IMG/VR virus record: IMGVR_UViG_3300037493_003022
Span: 49,046-113,045 of that record
Reading direction: 5' to 3' (one strand)
From: a virus
DNA: 64,000 nt
Position numbers and translations under genes: made by a program. Under the pieces are notes generated by a model. It worked only from the letters and a program-made list of their open reading frames with translations, was not told the DNA's origin and made no database searches. Shown here one piece after another: positions 38,531-47,293 of this stretch (positions are counted from its first letter, which is position 1; every line of letters starts with the position of its first letter).

Positions 38531-39709
38531 TTATATCCCGCGAGTCCTTCCGCGAGCTATGGCGGAACCCATGGTCTCAGTATAAATCTTAACGTAGTTC
38601 TCAACTAATGTTGACCACAGAAACTGTTTTGCGTGCTCGAATAAAACAGTGCGGTCAAAGGGTTCCGCTGAAAGAGCAGCGACAATCTTCTGGAGAGTCT
38701 CGTAGGAGTTCGGGTCTTTCCAGTCGCCCATGGAGATGAGTGGGCCACTCCAGCTATCAGGTTCTGGATTGAAGCAGACTACGTTCTTGCCGAAAGAAAA
38801 AGCGGCGAAGTTGTTGTCATTCCCAATCTTCGAGGGATCGAGAACAAACGAGCAAGTATCCAAGAGATTCTCGAATTCCTTGGATGGCGGGTTAACGAGG
38901 AACTCCCGAACCTTTGGATGAGACTTCTTTATGAGGTCCCTCAGTTTGTGCTCCTTCATCTCATTGAAGGAAGAAAGAACGATCTGAACCCCCATCTCCG
39001 GGTGGAGATTCTGAAGCAGCCGGGGAATAAGCTCCGCTCCCGCGACAGAGGAGGACAGCGAAGGAAGAGAAATCAGAACGAACTTCTCATCCTTGTGCTC
39101 TCTCTTTTCATCAACAGAGTAGACACCCTCGGGCATCGCGTAAGCTGACTTCCCATGCTGCTGGACCTTCTTCGCAAGCTTCTGACTGGCGGCGATTACG
39201 CAGTCTGCGTGCTGCATGGTGAGAATTTCCGCTGTGAACGCAGACCAGGCCAATTCTTTCTTCCTGATAGGAAAGTAGTCGATGGGAGAAAGTCCTTGGC
39301 AAATTTCGGAATCGAAATCGTACGAGCTGCAAGAGACACTATCCACGAAATCCTTTGCGTATCGAACGACAGTGGGGGTTCCACCAACCAACTGCTCGAC
39401 AATCAGAGGGGAACAGTCGCAATCAGCCTGTACGATGTCAGGCTTCAATGGGAGGAGCATCTCGTGAATGAGAGAAGCCCGGTGGTAGTTATCGGATACG
39501 TTCGGCATAAGCAAGACATCGATAGGACCGTATTGATAAGAAAGCGGCTGCTCATCGACAGGCTTGTTCTGGATTGCGATGACGCAGACTTCGTGACCGT
39601 TTTCGCAAAGAGCGTTTGCGAGACCCAAGGTGTACTTTGCGCGAGGATCCTGAACATCATCAGAATTCTCATGGTAAAAAGGCGACTTTGTGAAAAGAAC
39701 GATATTCAT
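38531..39709 (-). CDS. glycosyltransferase, GT4-like
   Basis: A 392-residue GT-B-type protein. N-terminal domain: MNIVLFTKSPFYHENSDDVQ and NALCENGHEVCVIAI, the usual GT4 opening. C-terminal domain: FVLISLPSLSSSVAGAELIP, LVDTCSFVLD-like strand and FGKNVVCFNPEPDSW. It overlaps the family 2 transferase by four bases. It could add sugars to modified DNA bases, virion proteins or envelope. Donor and acceptor are unknown. Confidence 0.7.
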   Translation of the reverse strand: MNIVLFTKSPFYHENSDDVQDPRAKYTLGLANALCENGHEVCVIAIQNKPVDEQPLSYQYGPIDVLLMPNVSDNYHRASLIHEMLLPLKPDIVQADCDCSPLIVEQLVGGTPTVVRYAKDFVDSVSCSSYDFDSEICQGLSPIDYFPIRKKELAWSAFTAEILTMQHADCVIAASQKLAKKVQQHGKSAYAMPEGVYSVDEKREHKDEKFVLISLPSLSSSVAGAELIPRLLQNLHPEMGVQIVLSSFNEMKEHKLRDLIKKSHPKVREFLVNPPSKEFENLLDTCSFVLDPSKIGNDNNFAAFSFGKNVVCFNPEPDSWSGPLISMGDWKDPNSYETLQKIVAALSAEPFDRTVLFEHAKQFLWSTLVENYVKIYTETMGSAIARGRTRGI

Positions 39710-40680
39710 TTTGACTCCTTTGTTTGCTGGCCAGTCTTCTCCTCTAGAAGATTGGACATTTTCTCGATAAATTCCGGGTCAAGAGTAGCGAGTTTAACCA
39801 TCACATATGCCAGGTGCTCTCTTCGTCGAGCATCCCAATCGGACATCTTCGTATAGTTGTCATCTTCTTCGCGAACACCACCGGAAGGTGCGGTAACGTG
39901 CCACGAGACACAACCTGTATCAAAGAAGAACTTATATCCAAAGAACTTTGCAATCTGAATCATCCAGACTGCGTCTGCGTGCATGGAACAGTGGCCAATA
40001 TCTTCCCATAGAACCCTGGCGTCAGGCTTCATAAAGAAGTTGGCAGCCGACGCGAGATGGGAATACCGAATCCCCACATCGTTCATGAAGCGAGAAAACT
40101 GACCGGGTTCGAGAACGAGTTCTCCCTTCTCGATGCAGCACTGGGTAATGGGAACACTCTCAGGCCAGGAGATGTACGGGAGACCCTCCGGGCCTGAGTA
40201 GGAAGAACCTGTCTTCTTCATGTACGGAGTCATGGCACTCACAAGGACAGGAGCACCGTGCTTTTGCATCTGCTCATTGCACGCCTTCTTCAGACGCTCC
40301 AGAGTGTCCGGCTGGAGAAGGTGGTCATCATCCGTCTTGTAGAGATATTCGTACCCCTTGAACACAGCCTCAGTGAGAATGAAGTTGACGGCAGCCACTT
40401 CAGATCTCCCCGCGACTTTCACATGCTCATAGAAGCAGTCGTGACCGAGAGCGTTGAGAGTGGAAAGAAACCGCTCAACGGGAGCTTCTAAAATATCGAG
40501 AGGCTCATCACCGGTATCCACGATGAGAACATCGAAGGCTTGCTCAGTCTGGTGAATGAGCGAGGACAAAAGGATGCTCAGATACTCAGGACGATCCCGA
40601 GTAGGAATAGCCACGAGAATCTTCTCATCCTTTGAGAGTAAAGAAATCTCGATATAATTCAATGGCTCTTTCTTTTTCAT
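39706..40680 (-). CDS. glycosyltransferase family 2
   Basis: A 324-residue GT-A enzyme. Start MKKKEPLNYIE has its ATG over the previous stop and a GGGAGAGAAGG site. Nucleotide-binding strand ILVAIPTRDRPEYL, acidic DDD motif YKTDDDHLLQPD, and a C-terminal DAVWMIQIAKFFGYKF helix are visible. It is followed by a GT4-like gene, so the two may act in sequence on one acceptor. Confidence 0.8.
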   Translation of the reverse strand: MKKKEPLNYIEISLLSKDEKILVAIPTRDRPEYLSILLSSLIHQTEQAFDVLIVDTGDEPLDILEAPVERFLSTLNALGHDCFYEHVKVAGRSEVAAVNFILTEAVFKGYEYLYKTDDDHLLQPDTLERLKKACNEQMQKHGAPVLVSAMTPYMKKTGSSYSGPEGLPYISWPESVPITQCCIEKGELVLEPGQFSRFMNDVGIRYSHLASAANFFMKPDARVLWEDIGHCSMHADAVWMIQIAKFFGYKFFFDTGCVSWHVTAPSGGVREEDDNYTKMSDWDARRREHLAYVMVKLATLDPEFIEKMSNLLEEKTGQQTKESK

Positions 40681-41555
40681 TTGCCTTCTCTCCCTTTTCG
40701 TAGTTCGGCTATCTGCCAAATCAAGAAATAGCCGCTGGTATCCTTTACGTCGTTGTCACTTGGATAAGCTTCTCCGCGAGCAAATCGGGATAGCTTATCA
40801 TCGATTCGAACTTTGATCTGCTCAATCGGATCGGCTTTGCTGAGAATGCGAACTGGATTCAGAGCCGAGTCACCGTACGTTTTGTTCTTAAATAGCAAGA
40901 ACGACTTCATCTCAGCTAGAACTTCGTCTAGATCTTTTTCGAAATCTGTTCTAGTAGGATCAACCCAACCTAAACGTGAATGATCGCAGGAGCACTCTCC
41001 GGTTGAACTCGCAGCTCTAATCTCTGCGTCAGACAACCCTCTAGGATTTTCGTGAGGAGCAACTGGTGTTTTCTCCTCAAATCTACCGGGATATTTTGCC
41101 CCATTTAGCACTACGTTTCCGTCCGCTGTAACCTCGCAAGGAACAGTAAACATATGACAGATGTCGCTATTTTTATGGATTCCTTTTTTACCTTTAGTGC
41201 AATGGTTGTAATCAAAAAAGCAACACGATCCGCAGAGCCTAACAAGAGACATGGCTTCCTCTTCTCCTTTCGTAAAAGGTTTTCCAATGGATTCAAGATA
41301 ATTTCTCAAACAACTTAACTCCTCAGTATTGGGAGTACTCTCATAAAATAAATCGCATTCAAAAATACCATCTGCCATCACATATGTATCTTTGACGCTA
41401 CAGAATTTATCTCTGTAATAGTGGCACTTTGAACACAAACTCATGGTTATCTCCCTTTTATAGAACGAACTGCATTCAGAAGATCCTAGTACGTGAGTGG
41501 TCTGTCGGCCACAAACCGTACCATCTGAACGGACACACTTATCGCATAAACTCAT
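40677..41555 (-). CDS. Cys-rich repeats fused to a DUF1599-type (nucleotide modification associated) domain
   Basis: A 292-residue protein. Residues 1-130 hold three related Cys-rich units (LCDKCVRSDGTVCG, LCSKCHYYRDKFCS, LCGSCCFFDYNHCTKG), each a C-x2-C-x(7-8)-C-type zinc knuckle. Residues about 205-292 match the DUF1599 pattern: FLLFKNKTYGDSALNP, IDDKLSRFARG and DTSGYFLIWQI. That domain is associated with nucleotide modification in phages, consistent with the neighbouring preQ0 genes. It overlaps the glycosyltransferase start by four bases. Exact reaction unknown. Confidence 0.68.
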   Translation of the reverse strand: MSLCDKCVRSDGTVCGRQTTHVLGSSECSSFYKREITMSLCSKCHYYRDKFCSVKDTYVMADGIFECDLFYESTPNTEELSCLRNYLESIGKPFTKGEEEAMSLVRLCGSCCFFDYNHCTKGKKGIHKNSDICHMFTVPCEVTADGNVVLNGAKYPGRFEEKTPVAPHENPRGLSDAEIRAASSTGECSCDHSRLGWVDPTRTDFEKDLDEVLAEMKSFLLFKNKTYGDSALNPVRILSKADPIEQIKVRIDDKLSRFARGEAYPSDNDVKDTSGYFLIWQIAELRKGREGK

Positions 41556-41557
41556 AA

Positions 41558-42385
41558 CTACTTTCTCAACATGTTAAGAAAAGCATCAGGATTCTCAAGG
41601 CACGCTTCATGGAGCTTGTAGAACATCGAAGTCCCCCAGTTGCCTCTTTCCGCCTGGGAAGGGTGCTCAAAGTGATGGCAGAGTGCTTTTGAAGTGAAGA
41701 CACCCTCGCCCATCTTCGCGGTCATGTAGGTGTCCTCTCTCGGGAGCCTTCCGAACTCACCAATCTCTGAGCACTCCTTCAAGAAGGAACTCCTGCGGAG
41801 AAGGATGGCTTGCGTACCCGAGCAGGGAATCAGACACTCCAGAGTTTCCGTGTATTGGAAGTATGGAATGAACCACGGGTACTTCTGCGTCCACATTTGA
41901 ACAGACGGATCCGCGATGTCAACTGGAGTATCGCGGTATCCATCTGCCGCAAAACTCGCGGGAACCAAGAGGCAAGTAGGAACAGCCCACGGGGTTTCTT
42001 CTCGGATGATCGCATTGATAAGTCCCTCTGAGCAGTTGGGTTCAAGAACTACGTCATCGTCGATCATGAGAACGAACTCATTGCGAGCTTCCCTAACGAG
42101 TTCGAGTCGGGCAGCTCCGATGCCCTGCTTATTGCGGTTTCGAAGAATCTTGATTCGGACACCCTTTAGAGAAAGGACATCGAGGGCTTGGTTGATGCAG
42201 TAGTTCTCTGAGACCGGCTTCTTTGCCTCGTCAAGAAGAATCACTTCCGTTGGGAGATTCGTTTGGTGAGCAAGCGCCATGAGAACCATAGGGAGAGTTT
42301 CCTCTCTGCCGATGGTAGGAATGGCGGCCGAGTACACACGAACTTTCCCGGCGTCACTTGCAGTTGATTTTTGAATCTTTGCCAT
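41558..42385 (-). CDS. glycosyltransferase family 2
   Basis: A 275-residue GT-A enzyme: VYSAAIPTIGREETL strand, LMIDDDVVLEPN with the DDD metal site, and PREDTYMTAKMG corresponding to the catalytic ED motif. Its C-terminus has a HHFEHPSQAERG segment. Different in sequence from the other family 2 gene. Acceptor unknown. Confidence 0.8.
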   Translation of the reverse strand: MAKIQKSTASDAGKVRVYSAAIPTIGREETLPMVLMALAHQTNLPTEVILLDEAKKPVSENYCINQALDVLSLKGVRIKILRNRNKQGIGAARLELVREARNEFVLMIDDDVVLEPNCSEGLINAIIREETPWAVPTCLLVPASFAADGYRDTPVDIADPSVQMWTQKYPWFIPYFQYTETLECLIPCSGTQAILLRRSSFLKECSEIGEFGRLPREDTYMTAKMGEGVFTSKALCHHFEHPSQAERGNWGTSMFYKLHEACLENPDAFLNMLRK

Positions 42386-42728
42386 TTTTCAACTCTCTTT
42401 CTCTCTTTCGACGATATTGCGTTTCCGCATTTTTAAGCTGACCACATTTCTTTCGGGCAGCTTTCTCTTCACTCAAAGGGAATATACACGACTCAGTAAT
42501 GGGTGAACCAAATCCCATAACAAAATGGTCTATTTTAACTCTTGATGAAGTTAAGGTTCCCAAGTGCTCAATCCTAATAGCCACTAATTTAGCTACATGG
42601 ATTGTATAGTTCTTAATCGGAGTTTCTTTCTCATGGCCGCACTCCCCGCAAGCTTCAAATATGTTCGTAGGAACGATCACATAATGAAGTTCTCCGAGAG
42701 TGAATTTAGACTCAATCGTCGTTGGCAT
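42354..42728 (-). CDS. hypothetical protein
   Basis: A 124-residue protein starting MPTTIESKFTLGELHYVIVP. It has an EACGECGHEK zinc knuckle and a basic C-terminal helix (QYRRKRERELKNGK). Overlaps the glycosyltransferase start by 32 bases. The pattern of a CxxCGH in a beta frame is common in phage proteins of unknown role. Confidence 0.5.
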   Translation of the reverse strand: MPTTIESKFTLGELHYVIVPTNIFEACGECGHEKETPIKNYTIHVAKLVAIRIEHLGTLTSSRVKIDHFVMGFGSPITESCIFPLSEEKAARKKCGQLKNAETQYRRKRERELKNGKDSKINCK

Positions 42729-43014
42729 TTGAGGACCGCTTCTCTCTTGCGAGTTTAAGTCTTTCAGACATAGCCAACCGTTGCTCATCTGTAATCGTTC
42801 GAGTGCTATCTTCCTTCAGAACTTGTCCCTTTAGCCGGTGGTTATACTTAGCCCACTCTAAATCAGGGGTTGCCTTTTTATAGGGCATCCACGAGTAAAG
42901 AGGGCAGGCATTGACTCCGCAGTCATCCTTGTCGTCAAAATAATAACCACAGCATTCATGACACTTGGCTAGGATAGCCTCCGAACGAGTTACTCTGTCG
43001 TTTTCTTGAACCAT
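42712..43014 (-). CDS. hypothetical Cys-rich protein
   Basis: A 100-residue protein with KCHECCGYY, DCGVNACPLYSWM: the C-x2-C ... C-x4-CPL-x-x pattern found in small phage proteins encoded near nucleases. The C-terminal half is a charged helix. ATG lies in the end of the radical-SAM gene. Function unknown. Confidence 0.55.
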   Translation of the reverse strand: MVQENDRVTRSEAILAKCHECCGYYFDDKDDCGVNACPLYSWMPYKKATPDLEWAKYNHRLKGQVLKEDSTRTITDEQRLAMSERLKLAREKRSSNANDD

Positions 43015-44054
43015 TGTTGAGCCTCCGGGATCAAGTGACCAATTTGGTCTTCAGTCAGTTCATGTCTAAAGGACTTACGTCCTTCCTCTTGTGTACTACC
43101 CTCTCGGGTTGCTCGCTGGATGGATTCGTAAGCGGGATCCCAAAAACACCCGGCGCACGTAGGTTTTCGGGAAATTACCTCTGCATATTTAATGGCGTTC
43201 GAAGGGATAACCAAGTCGAGAACATGAATCTCAACTGGCAAAGGTTGGTCAACACAGAGCCTGAGCATTCCATCTGCGTCGATGGTAAGCACGCTCTTAT
43301 CGTGGCACTTCCACGACTGCCGCAAGAAATTTTGGGGCCAGAGGTCGAACCAACCCGGCTCGTTGTGCATGAGGAATCGACCACTCTTGGCCATCAAAGA
43401 GAGGGTCGGGGAAACTCCTTCAATCTGCTCTTGGGAGGGGAGGTCGTTCCGATCACCGCTGGAGTAGTCGTACTGGAAGATGGGAGCAGGGCACTGAAGA
43501 GGAGTGCAGATGCTCCAGATACCCTCTTTCGAGAGCATCTTTACGATGTCGGGCATAGAGTCGATGTTATGCTTCGTGACTGTTATGCACGTAACGAGAT
43601 CCCTTATCCCGAAGTTATCTCGGAACATTTTAAGGGCTGACAACCCATTCTGTGACTTCAAAAGGGCTGGCTTATCGGGAGATAGTTTCGGGGTATCACC
43701 ATCAAAGGAAGTGCTCCAGTTGGACAATCCGTGGTCAACTAGATTTTTAGCGTACTCTCTATCTTTTAGAACACGTACAGAGTTAGAGATAACTGCGTGT
43801 TTAACTCCGAGCTTATTACAATGCCCAATGAACATCGGAAGCTCTTCTCTGACAGTCGGTTCACCACCGAAGAAGATAATAGGTGCCCCAGGCCACTGCT
43901 TGGATATAAGCTCGATGGTCTTCATGACCTGATATGTACCCATCTCAGGGTATCTCAGGGAAGATTTGGTAATCTTGCAGTAGCTACAATTGAGCTGACA
44001 TCTCCTTGTAAGGAGGAATTCAACTTTCAGAACAGGGATATTAGAAGCTTCCAT
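42990..44054 (-). CDS. radical-SAM enzyme with C-terminal cysteine cluster
   Basis: A 354-residue radical-SAM protein. CX3CX2C motif CQLNCSYC at about residue 18, FFGGEPT (SAM binding) at about 60, VISNS later, and a C-terminal CAGCFWDPAYE segment that resembles a twitch/SPASM auxiliary cluster. It lies directly after QueC with four bases between, in the preQ0 run, so it may modify the deazaguanine base or a sugar. It is distinct from QueE. Substrate unknown. Confidence 0.78.
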   Translation of the reverse strand: MEASNIPVLKVEFLLTRRCQLNCSYCKITKSSLRYPEMGTYQVMKTIELISKQWPGAPIIFFGGEPTVREELPMFIGHCNKLGVKHAVISNSVRVLKDREYAKNLVDHGLSNWSTSFDGDTPKLSPDKPALLKSQNGLSALKMFRDNFGIRDLVTCITVTKHNIDSMPDIVKMLSKEGIWSICTPLQCPAPIFQYDYSSGDRNDLPSQEQIEGVSPTLSLMAKSGRFLMHNEPGWFDLWPQNFLRQSWKCHDKSVLTIDADGMLRLCVDQPLPVEIHVLDLVIPSNAIKYAEVISRKPTCAGCFWDPAYESIQRATREGSTQEEGRKSFRHELTEDQIGHLIPEAQQWFKKTTE

Positions 44055-44058
44055 TTGT

Positions 44059-44772
44059 TCACCCTAGAGCGGACAGAATCCGCTTGGTCCTATCCGGGCT
44101 GTACTTTCCTTCAATTGCAGCTTTAACATAGTCACGAGCGACTTTGCTAGAGCGAGGTTCAACATAAAAATCATTAAGGTTAGTATGCACGTCACTTAGG
44201 GTAAATGCAATATAGCGCCTAATACAAGCAGGACAATTACCGCAATGTTGGTAATAAAGAGAGGTCGTCATCCTTGGATGATAACAAGACCACGTTTTCT
44301 TTAACTTAAATGCGGTGCCTCCGTTTTTGAGATACCATCTGAACATGTCTATTTTATCCATGTTAAGAAAAGGAGCAGCAACTCGAATATCCTGTCCCAG
44401 AGTATTAAGCAAATTCTCCATCCCAAATAGAAACTCTGGTTTTCTATCAGGGATAGACAGCTCGTCTTTCTGAACAGTTAGATAGATGGTAGTCTTTCCA
44501 GTAACGTACTTCGCAGCAGCTAGGCATAGAAACGCATTTCTATACCAGATCGTAGCGTCGGGCTCTTCCCACTCACCGAGACCCTCTAGAGCATGAACTA
44601 TCCGAGTGTCTGGAGAAGTCTCTCGGAGAGCCCGCAATTCGCACTCTTTGTACTTGTGCCCAAGATTGAAGTAGATGGAGTCTACTTTAGTCGGATCTCG
44701 CTCCTCTGATAACACCTTATGCAGAGTGATAAACGAATCCGGTCCTCCGCTATAGAGAACGAGATGATTCAT
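44059..44772 (-). CDS. queC: 7-cyano-7-deazaguanine synthase (QueC)
   Basis: A 237-residue PP-loop enzyme converting 7-carboxy-7-deazaguanine to preQ0 with ATP and ammonia. PP-loop LYSGGPDSFITL is at the N-terminus, and the zinc site CYHP ... HCGNCPACIRR near residue 170-190 matches QueC. Length is normal. The TAGGAGATACCA ribosome site is shared with three other genes. It completes the FolE-QueD-QueE route present here. Confidence 0.9.
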   Translation of the reverse strand: MNHLVLYSGGPDSFITLHKVLSEERDPTKVDSIYFNLGHKYKECELRALRETSPDTRIVHALEGLGEWEEPDATIWYRNAFLCLAAAKYVTGKTTIYLTVQKDELSIPDRKPEFLFGMENLLNTLGQDIRVAAPFLNMDKIDMFRWYLKNGGTAFKLKKTWSCYHPRMTTSLYYQHCGNCPACIRRYIAFTLSDVHTNLNDFYVEPRSSKVARDYVKAAIEGKYSPDRTKRILSALG

Positions 44773-44781
44773 TGGTATCTC

Positions 44782-45162
44782 CTAACCGAGTTGGGAAGTT
44801 TTTTCAAGCTGCGTAAGAAGAGCAGCTCTAATTCCTATTGCATAGGGGTCGAACGGAGAGGGAAAATTCCGGTCGTCTACGTAGACGTGGGCGTAGGGCT
44901 TTCCCATGATCAACTCATCGTAAGCAACCCCGTGCTTATCCAGCCAAGAGATAGTCTTGGTAGTATCTGACACAGGGCGAGCTGTATGAATGATCACATG
45001 GACACCCTTGTTGTGCAACTCCCACATGATGTCGATGACAGCTTGGATGGGATCGCAGTTCTCGTATGCCCAACCTGCGGAATCAGAGTACACGTCTTGA
45101 ATAGTACCCGTGGCAATGACTCCATCCAGGTCGAAACAAATGATGGGGACTCGTGCTTTCAT
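44782..45162 (-). CDS. HAD-family phosphatase-like protein
   Basis: A 126-residue HAD-fold protein: FDLDGVIATG (motif I nucleophile DxD), IIHTARPVSD (motif II T), and KPYAHVYVDDRN (motifs III/IV Lys and DD). It resembles small phage or capsule-type HAD phosphatases. In the preQ0 operon it might dephosphorylate a pterin or deazaguanine precursor, or be a 5'/3' nucleotide phosphatase. Overlaps FolE by four bases. Confidence 0.75.
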   Translation of the reverse strand: MKARVPIICFDLDGVIATGTIQDVYSDSAGWAYENCDPIQAVIDIMWELHNKGVHVIIHTARPVSDTTKTISWLDKHGVAYDELIMGKPYAHVYVDDRNFPSPFDPYAIGIRAALLTQLEKTSQLG

Positions 45163-45731
45163 TTTGAATCCGAGCGAACCTTCATCAAATCGAAAAATTC
45201 TTCCTTGGGAATTTCTCCTTTGATGTCGGAGGTGACGGTCACATGATTGGGTTTCTTAACTCCCCGCATCGACATGCACATGTGAGTACCTTCGACAACA
45301 ACGATAACTCCTTGCGGCTTTACTTTCTCGTAAATGAAGTTCGAAATTTGAGAGGTGAACTGCTCTTGTATCTGAGGTCTCTTCGCAAACCAGTCTACGA
45401 TTCGACCAAACTTAGAGAGTCCAACAACTTGGTCATTTGGAATGTACCCAATATGAACCTTGCCGTAAAACGGAACCAAATGATGCTCGCAGATCGAAAA
45501 ATAATTTATGTCGAGCACCGCAATCATTTGATTGCAGTCACCTCTGGAGAACGTAGTTATGACAGGCTCTGGCTCGCGAAGACCTGATGTCAACTCAAAG
45601 TACATCTTGGCGACGCGCCTAGGAGTATCCAAGAGACCTTCCCTGCCCGGGTCTTCTCCAATCGAACCCAACAATGTCAAAATAGAATCTTCAACATTGT
45701 CGATTCGACGTTGGGAAATCTCTTCTGTCAC
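45159..45731 (-). CDS. folE: GTP cyclohydrolase I (FolE)
   Basis: A 190-residue enzyme that converts GTP to dihydroneopterin triphosphate, the first step to preQ0. The zinc ligands are visible in FSICEHHLVPF and GTHMCMSMRGV; QEQFTSQI and GLSKFGRIVDWFA are also typical. Full length for the type I enzyme. Overlaps the gene upstream by four bases and the HAD gene downstream by four. Confidence 0.93.
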   Translation of the reverse strand: MTEEISQRRIDNVEDSILTLLGSIGEDPGREGLLDTPRRVAKMYFELTSGLREPEPVITTFSRGDCNQMIAVLDINYFSICEHHLVPFYGKVHIGYIPNDQVVGLSKFGRIVDWFAKRPQIQEQFTSQISNFIYEKVKPQGVIVVVEGTHMCMSMRGVKKPNHVTVTSDIKGEIPKEEFFDLMKVRSDSK

Positions 45732-46132
45732 TTCTTGGCTCCCGGCATTTGGATAACATTTTTGATCTTTGAAATCTGATCGTTGACCTGAGACTGCGCC
45801 TGAGTTCGGGCCATGTCCATCTTCAACTCGGAGATGGTCATCTTAGCTTGAATCATGCAGCTCACATCTTCGAGCATACTCGAGCACATGTTACGAACTT
45901 CACGAAGAGAAGCAGCGTGGTTCTTCTCAACGGAAGGAAGGTCGGTGATGGCGTCGATCTTACCGTCGTCAAACTGGACGAGAAGGACGGCGGTGATGGT
46001 CTTTCTCGACGTGCCACTCTCCTCGGGAGCTTTCACGGGAAGCTCCTGGGAAACAGGCGGCGCAGCTTCCGGGGAAGCGCCTACGGGTTCACTGTCGTCG
46101 TTACCTTCACGATACGGAGTCTCAGTTGCCAT
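45728..46132 (-). CDS. hypothetical protein between QueE and FolE
   Basis: A 134-residue protein: Pro/Glu/Ser-rich disordered N-terminus (residues 1-42), a strand pair (AVLLVQFDDGKIDAI) and a long helix to the end. GC-rich codons. Not a known preQ0 enzyme; perhaps a structural or regulatory partner. Coupled to FolE by a four-base overlap. Confidence 0.5.
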   Translation of the reverse strand: MATETPYREGNDDSEPVGASPEAAPPVSQELPVKAPEESGTSRKTITAVLLVQFDDGKIDAITDLPSVEKNHAASLREVRNMCSSMLEDVSCMIQAKMTISELKMDMARTQAQSQVNDQISKIKNVIQMPGAKK

Positions 46133-46142
46133 GGCTTCTCCT

Positions 46143-46841
46143 TTATCTCACTCTCATAATGATGTGAGTCTGTGGTATGACTCTCCAGGTTTCCCCGTAG
46201 AGTTGTTTTCTTTTCAGGGAAAAGGCTAACGCCTCATTCACATTCTTCCGCCATTCCCAACCCACAACTCCTCCAGCGGGAGTCTGTGGCTGAACTATCA
46301 GGTTCATCAAGGATGAAGTGGTCAGATTGAGAGCGCAAGTAAGATCACCTTCGTTGAAGTTAACTGGGAATGGAATAAGAACCTTGAAGGAGGTAGCTAA
46401 CTCAAGAACATTAGGCCCTAAAGGAACAACCTTGGGGCTAACAGTAATTTCAGAAAAATATCCAAGACAGTCATCTACTTCTGAAACGTGACTAGAAAGG
46501 ATTCGCTCGGCGGCTAAAGACCCGTTTGTTTCGAGATGCAGCTCCATCCCCAATTCTTTTATCGAGGATAGAATCTGACTATCAACCTGGAGAAGAGGCT
46601 CGCCTCCAGTTATCACGCAAGCGAGACCTCGTGGTCGGATATGCCGGATCTGACAACAGTCCTGTATGTGCTCTAGGATCGTAACTATCGACAAGTCTTC
46701 CCCTGTATCGTGGGGAGTATCGCAGAACTCACAGACAGTATTACACCCAGAGAACCTAACGAAGACAGAGGGTCTGCCAATATGAGAACCTTCACCTTGA
46801 ACAGACAGAAAGATTTCGTTTACTTTATAGGTCTTAGTCAT
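46143..46841 (-). CDS. queE: 7-carboxy-7-deazaguanine synthase (QueE)
   Basis: A 232-residue radical-SAM enzyme that ring-contracts carboxytetrahydropterin to 7-carboxy-7-deazaguanine. EIFLSVQGEGSHIGRP is the QueE N-terminal substrate segment, FSGCNTVCEFCDT carries the 4Fe-4S cysteines, and VITGGEPLLQ binds SAM. Length is normal. Overlaps QueD by four bases. Confidence 0.92.
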   Translation of the reverse strand: MTKTYKVNEIFLSVQGEGSHIGRPSVFVRFSGCNTVCEFCDTPHDTGEDLSIVTILEHIQDCCQIRHIRPRGLACVITGGEPLLQVDSQILSSIKELGMELHLETNGSLAAERILSSHVSEVDDCLGYFSEITVSPKVVPLGPNVLELATSFKVLIPFPVNFNEGDLTCALNLTTSSLMNLIVQPQTPAGGVVGWEWRKNVNEALAFSLKRKQLYGETWRVIPQTHIIMRVR

Positions 46842-47293
46842 CTTACAAGAACCTCATGTTTAGCGAAGGACGTAGGATTCTCCCAAACCTCAACGCTATG
46901 AACCGTTGCGACAATATGATTGTCACTTAGGATTCGAGGAAAAATAGAAAGAGACAGGTATTCAGCCATACCCTCTGCCGTTGGGTTGTATGGCATAGAA
47001 TATGGGAGTTCGATACCGGATATGCTTTCGTTTTTGACGAGGTTCTCAAAATATTCGGTGAGAGGATCATCGATACTCAGAATTAACTTATGGTCCCACT
47101 TTTCGTCAAGCCAAGTCTGAAAGTATCTTTTGATAACACCGAAATCTAGCGAAATTTTGCGTGCATCAAGGGATCGTGTCGAGAGAGTGACAAAAACTTG
47201 ATAGTGGTGACCGTGGATATTAGCGCACTTACCTTCGTATCGGTACAGGCGATGCGCAGCGTCAAAAGTTAGTTTCTTTGTTACGGAAATCAT
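46838..47293 (-). CDS. queD: 6-carboxytetrahydropterin synthase (QueD)
   Basis: A 151-residue QueD/PTPS-family enzyme. TFDAAHRLY gives the first zinc His, KCANIHGHHYQ the catalytic Cys and two further His ligands, and the LDFGVIKRYF and PYNPTAEGMAEYL segments are typical. It turns dihydroneopterin triphosphate into carboxytetrahydropterin. Overlaps SpoVS and QueE by four bases each. Confidence 0.92.
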   Translation of the reverse strand: MISVTKKLTFDAAHRLYRYEGKCANIHGHHYQVFVTLSTRSLDARKISLDFGVIKRYFQTWLDEKWDHKLILSIDDPLTEYFENLVKNESISGIELPYSMPYNPTAEGMAEYLSLSIFPRILSDNHIVATVHSVEVWENPTSFAKHEVLVR

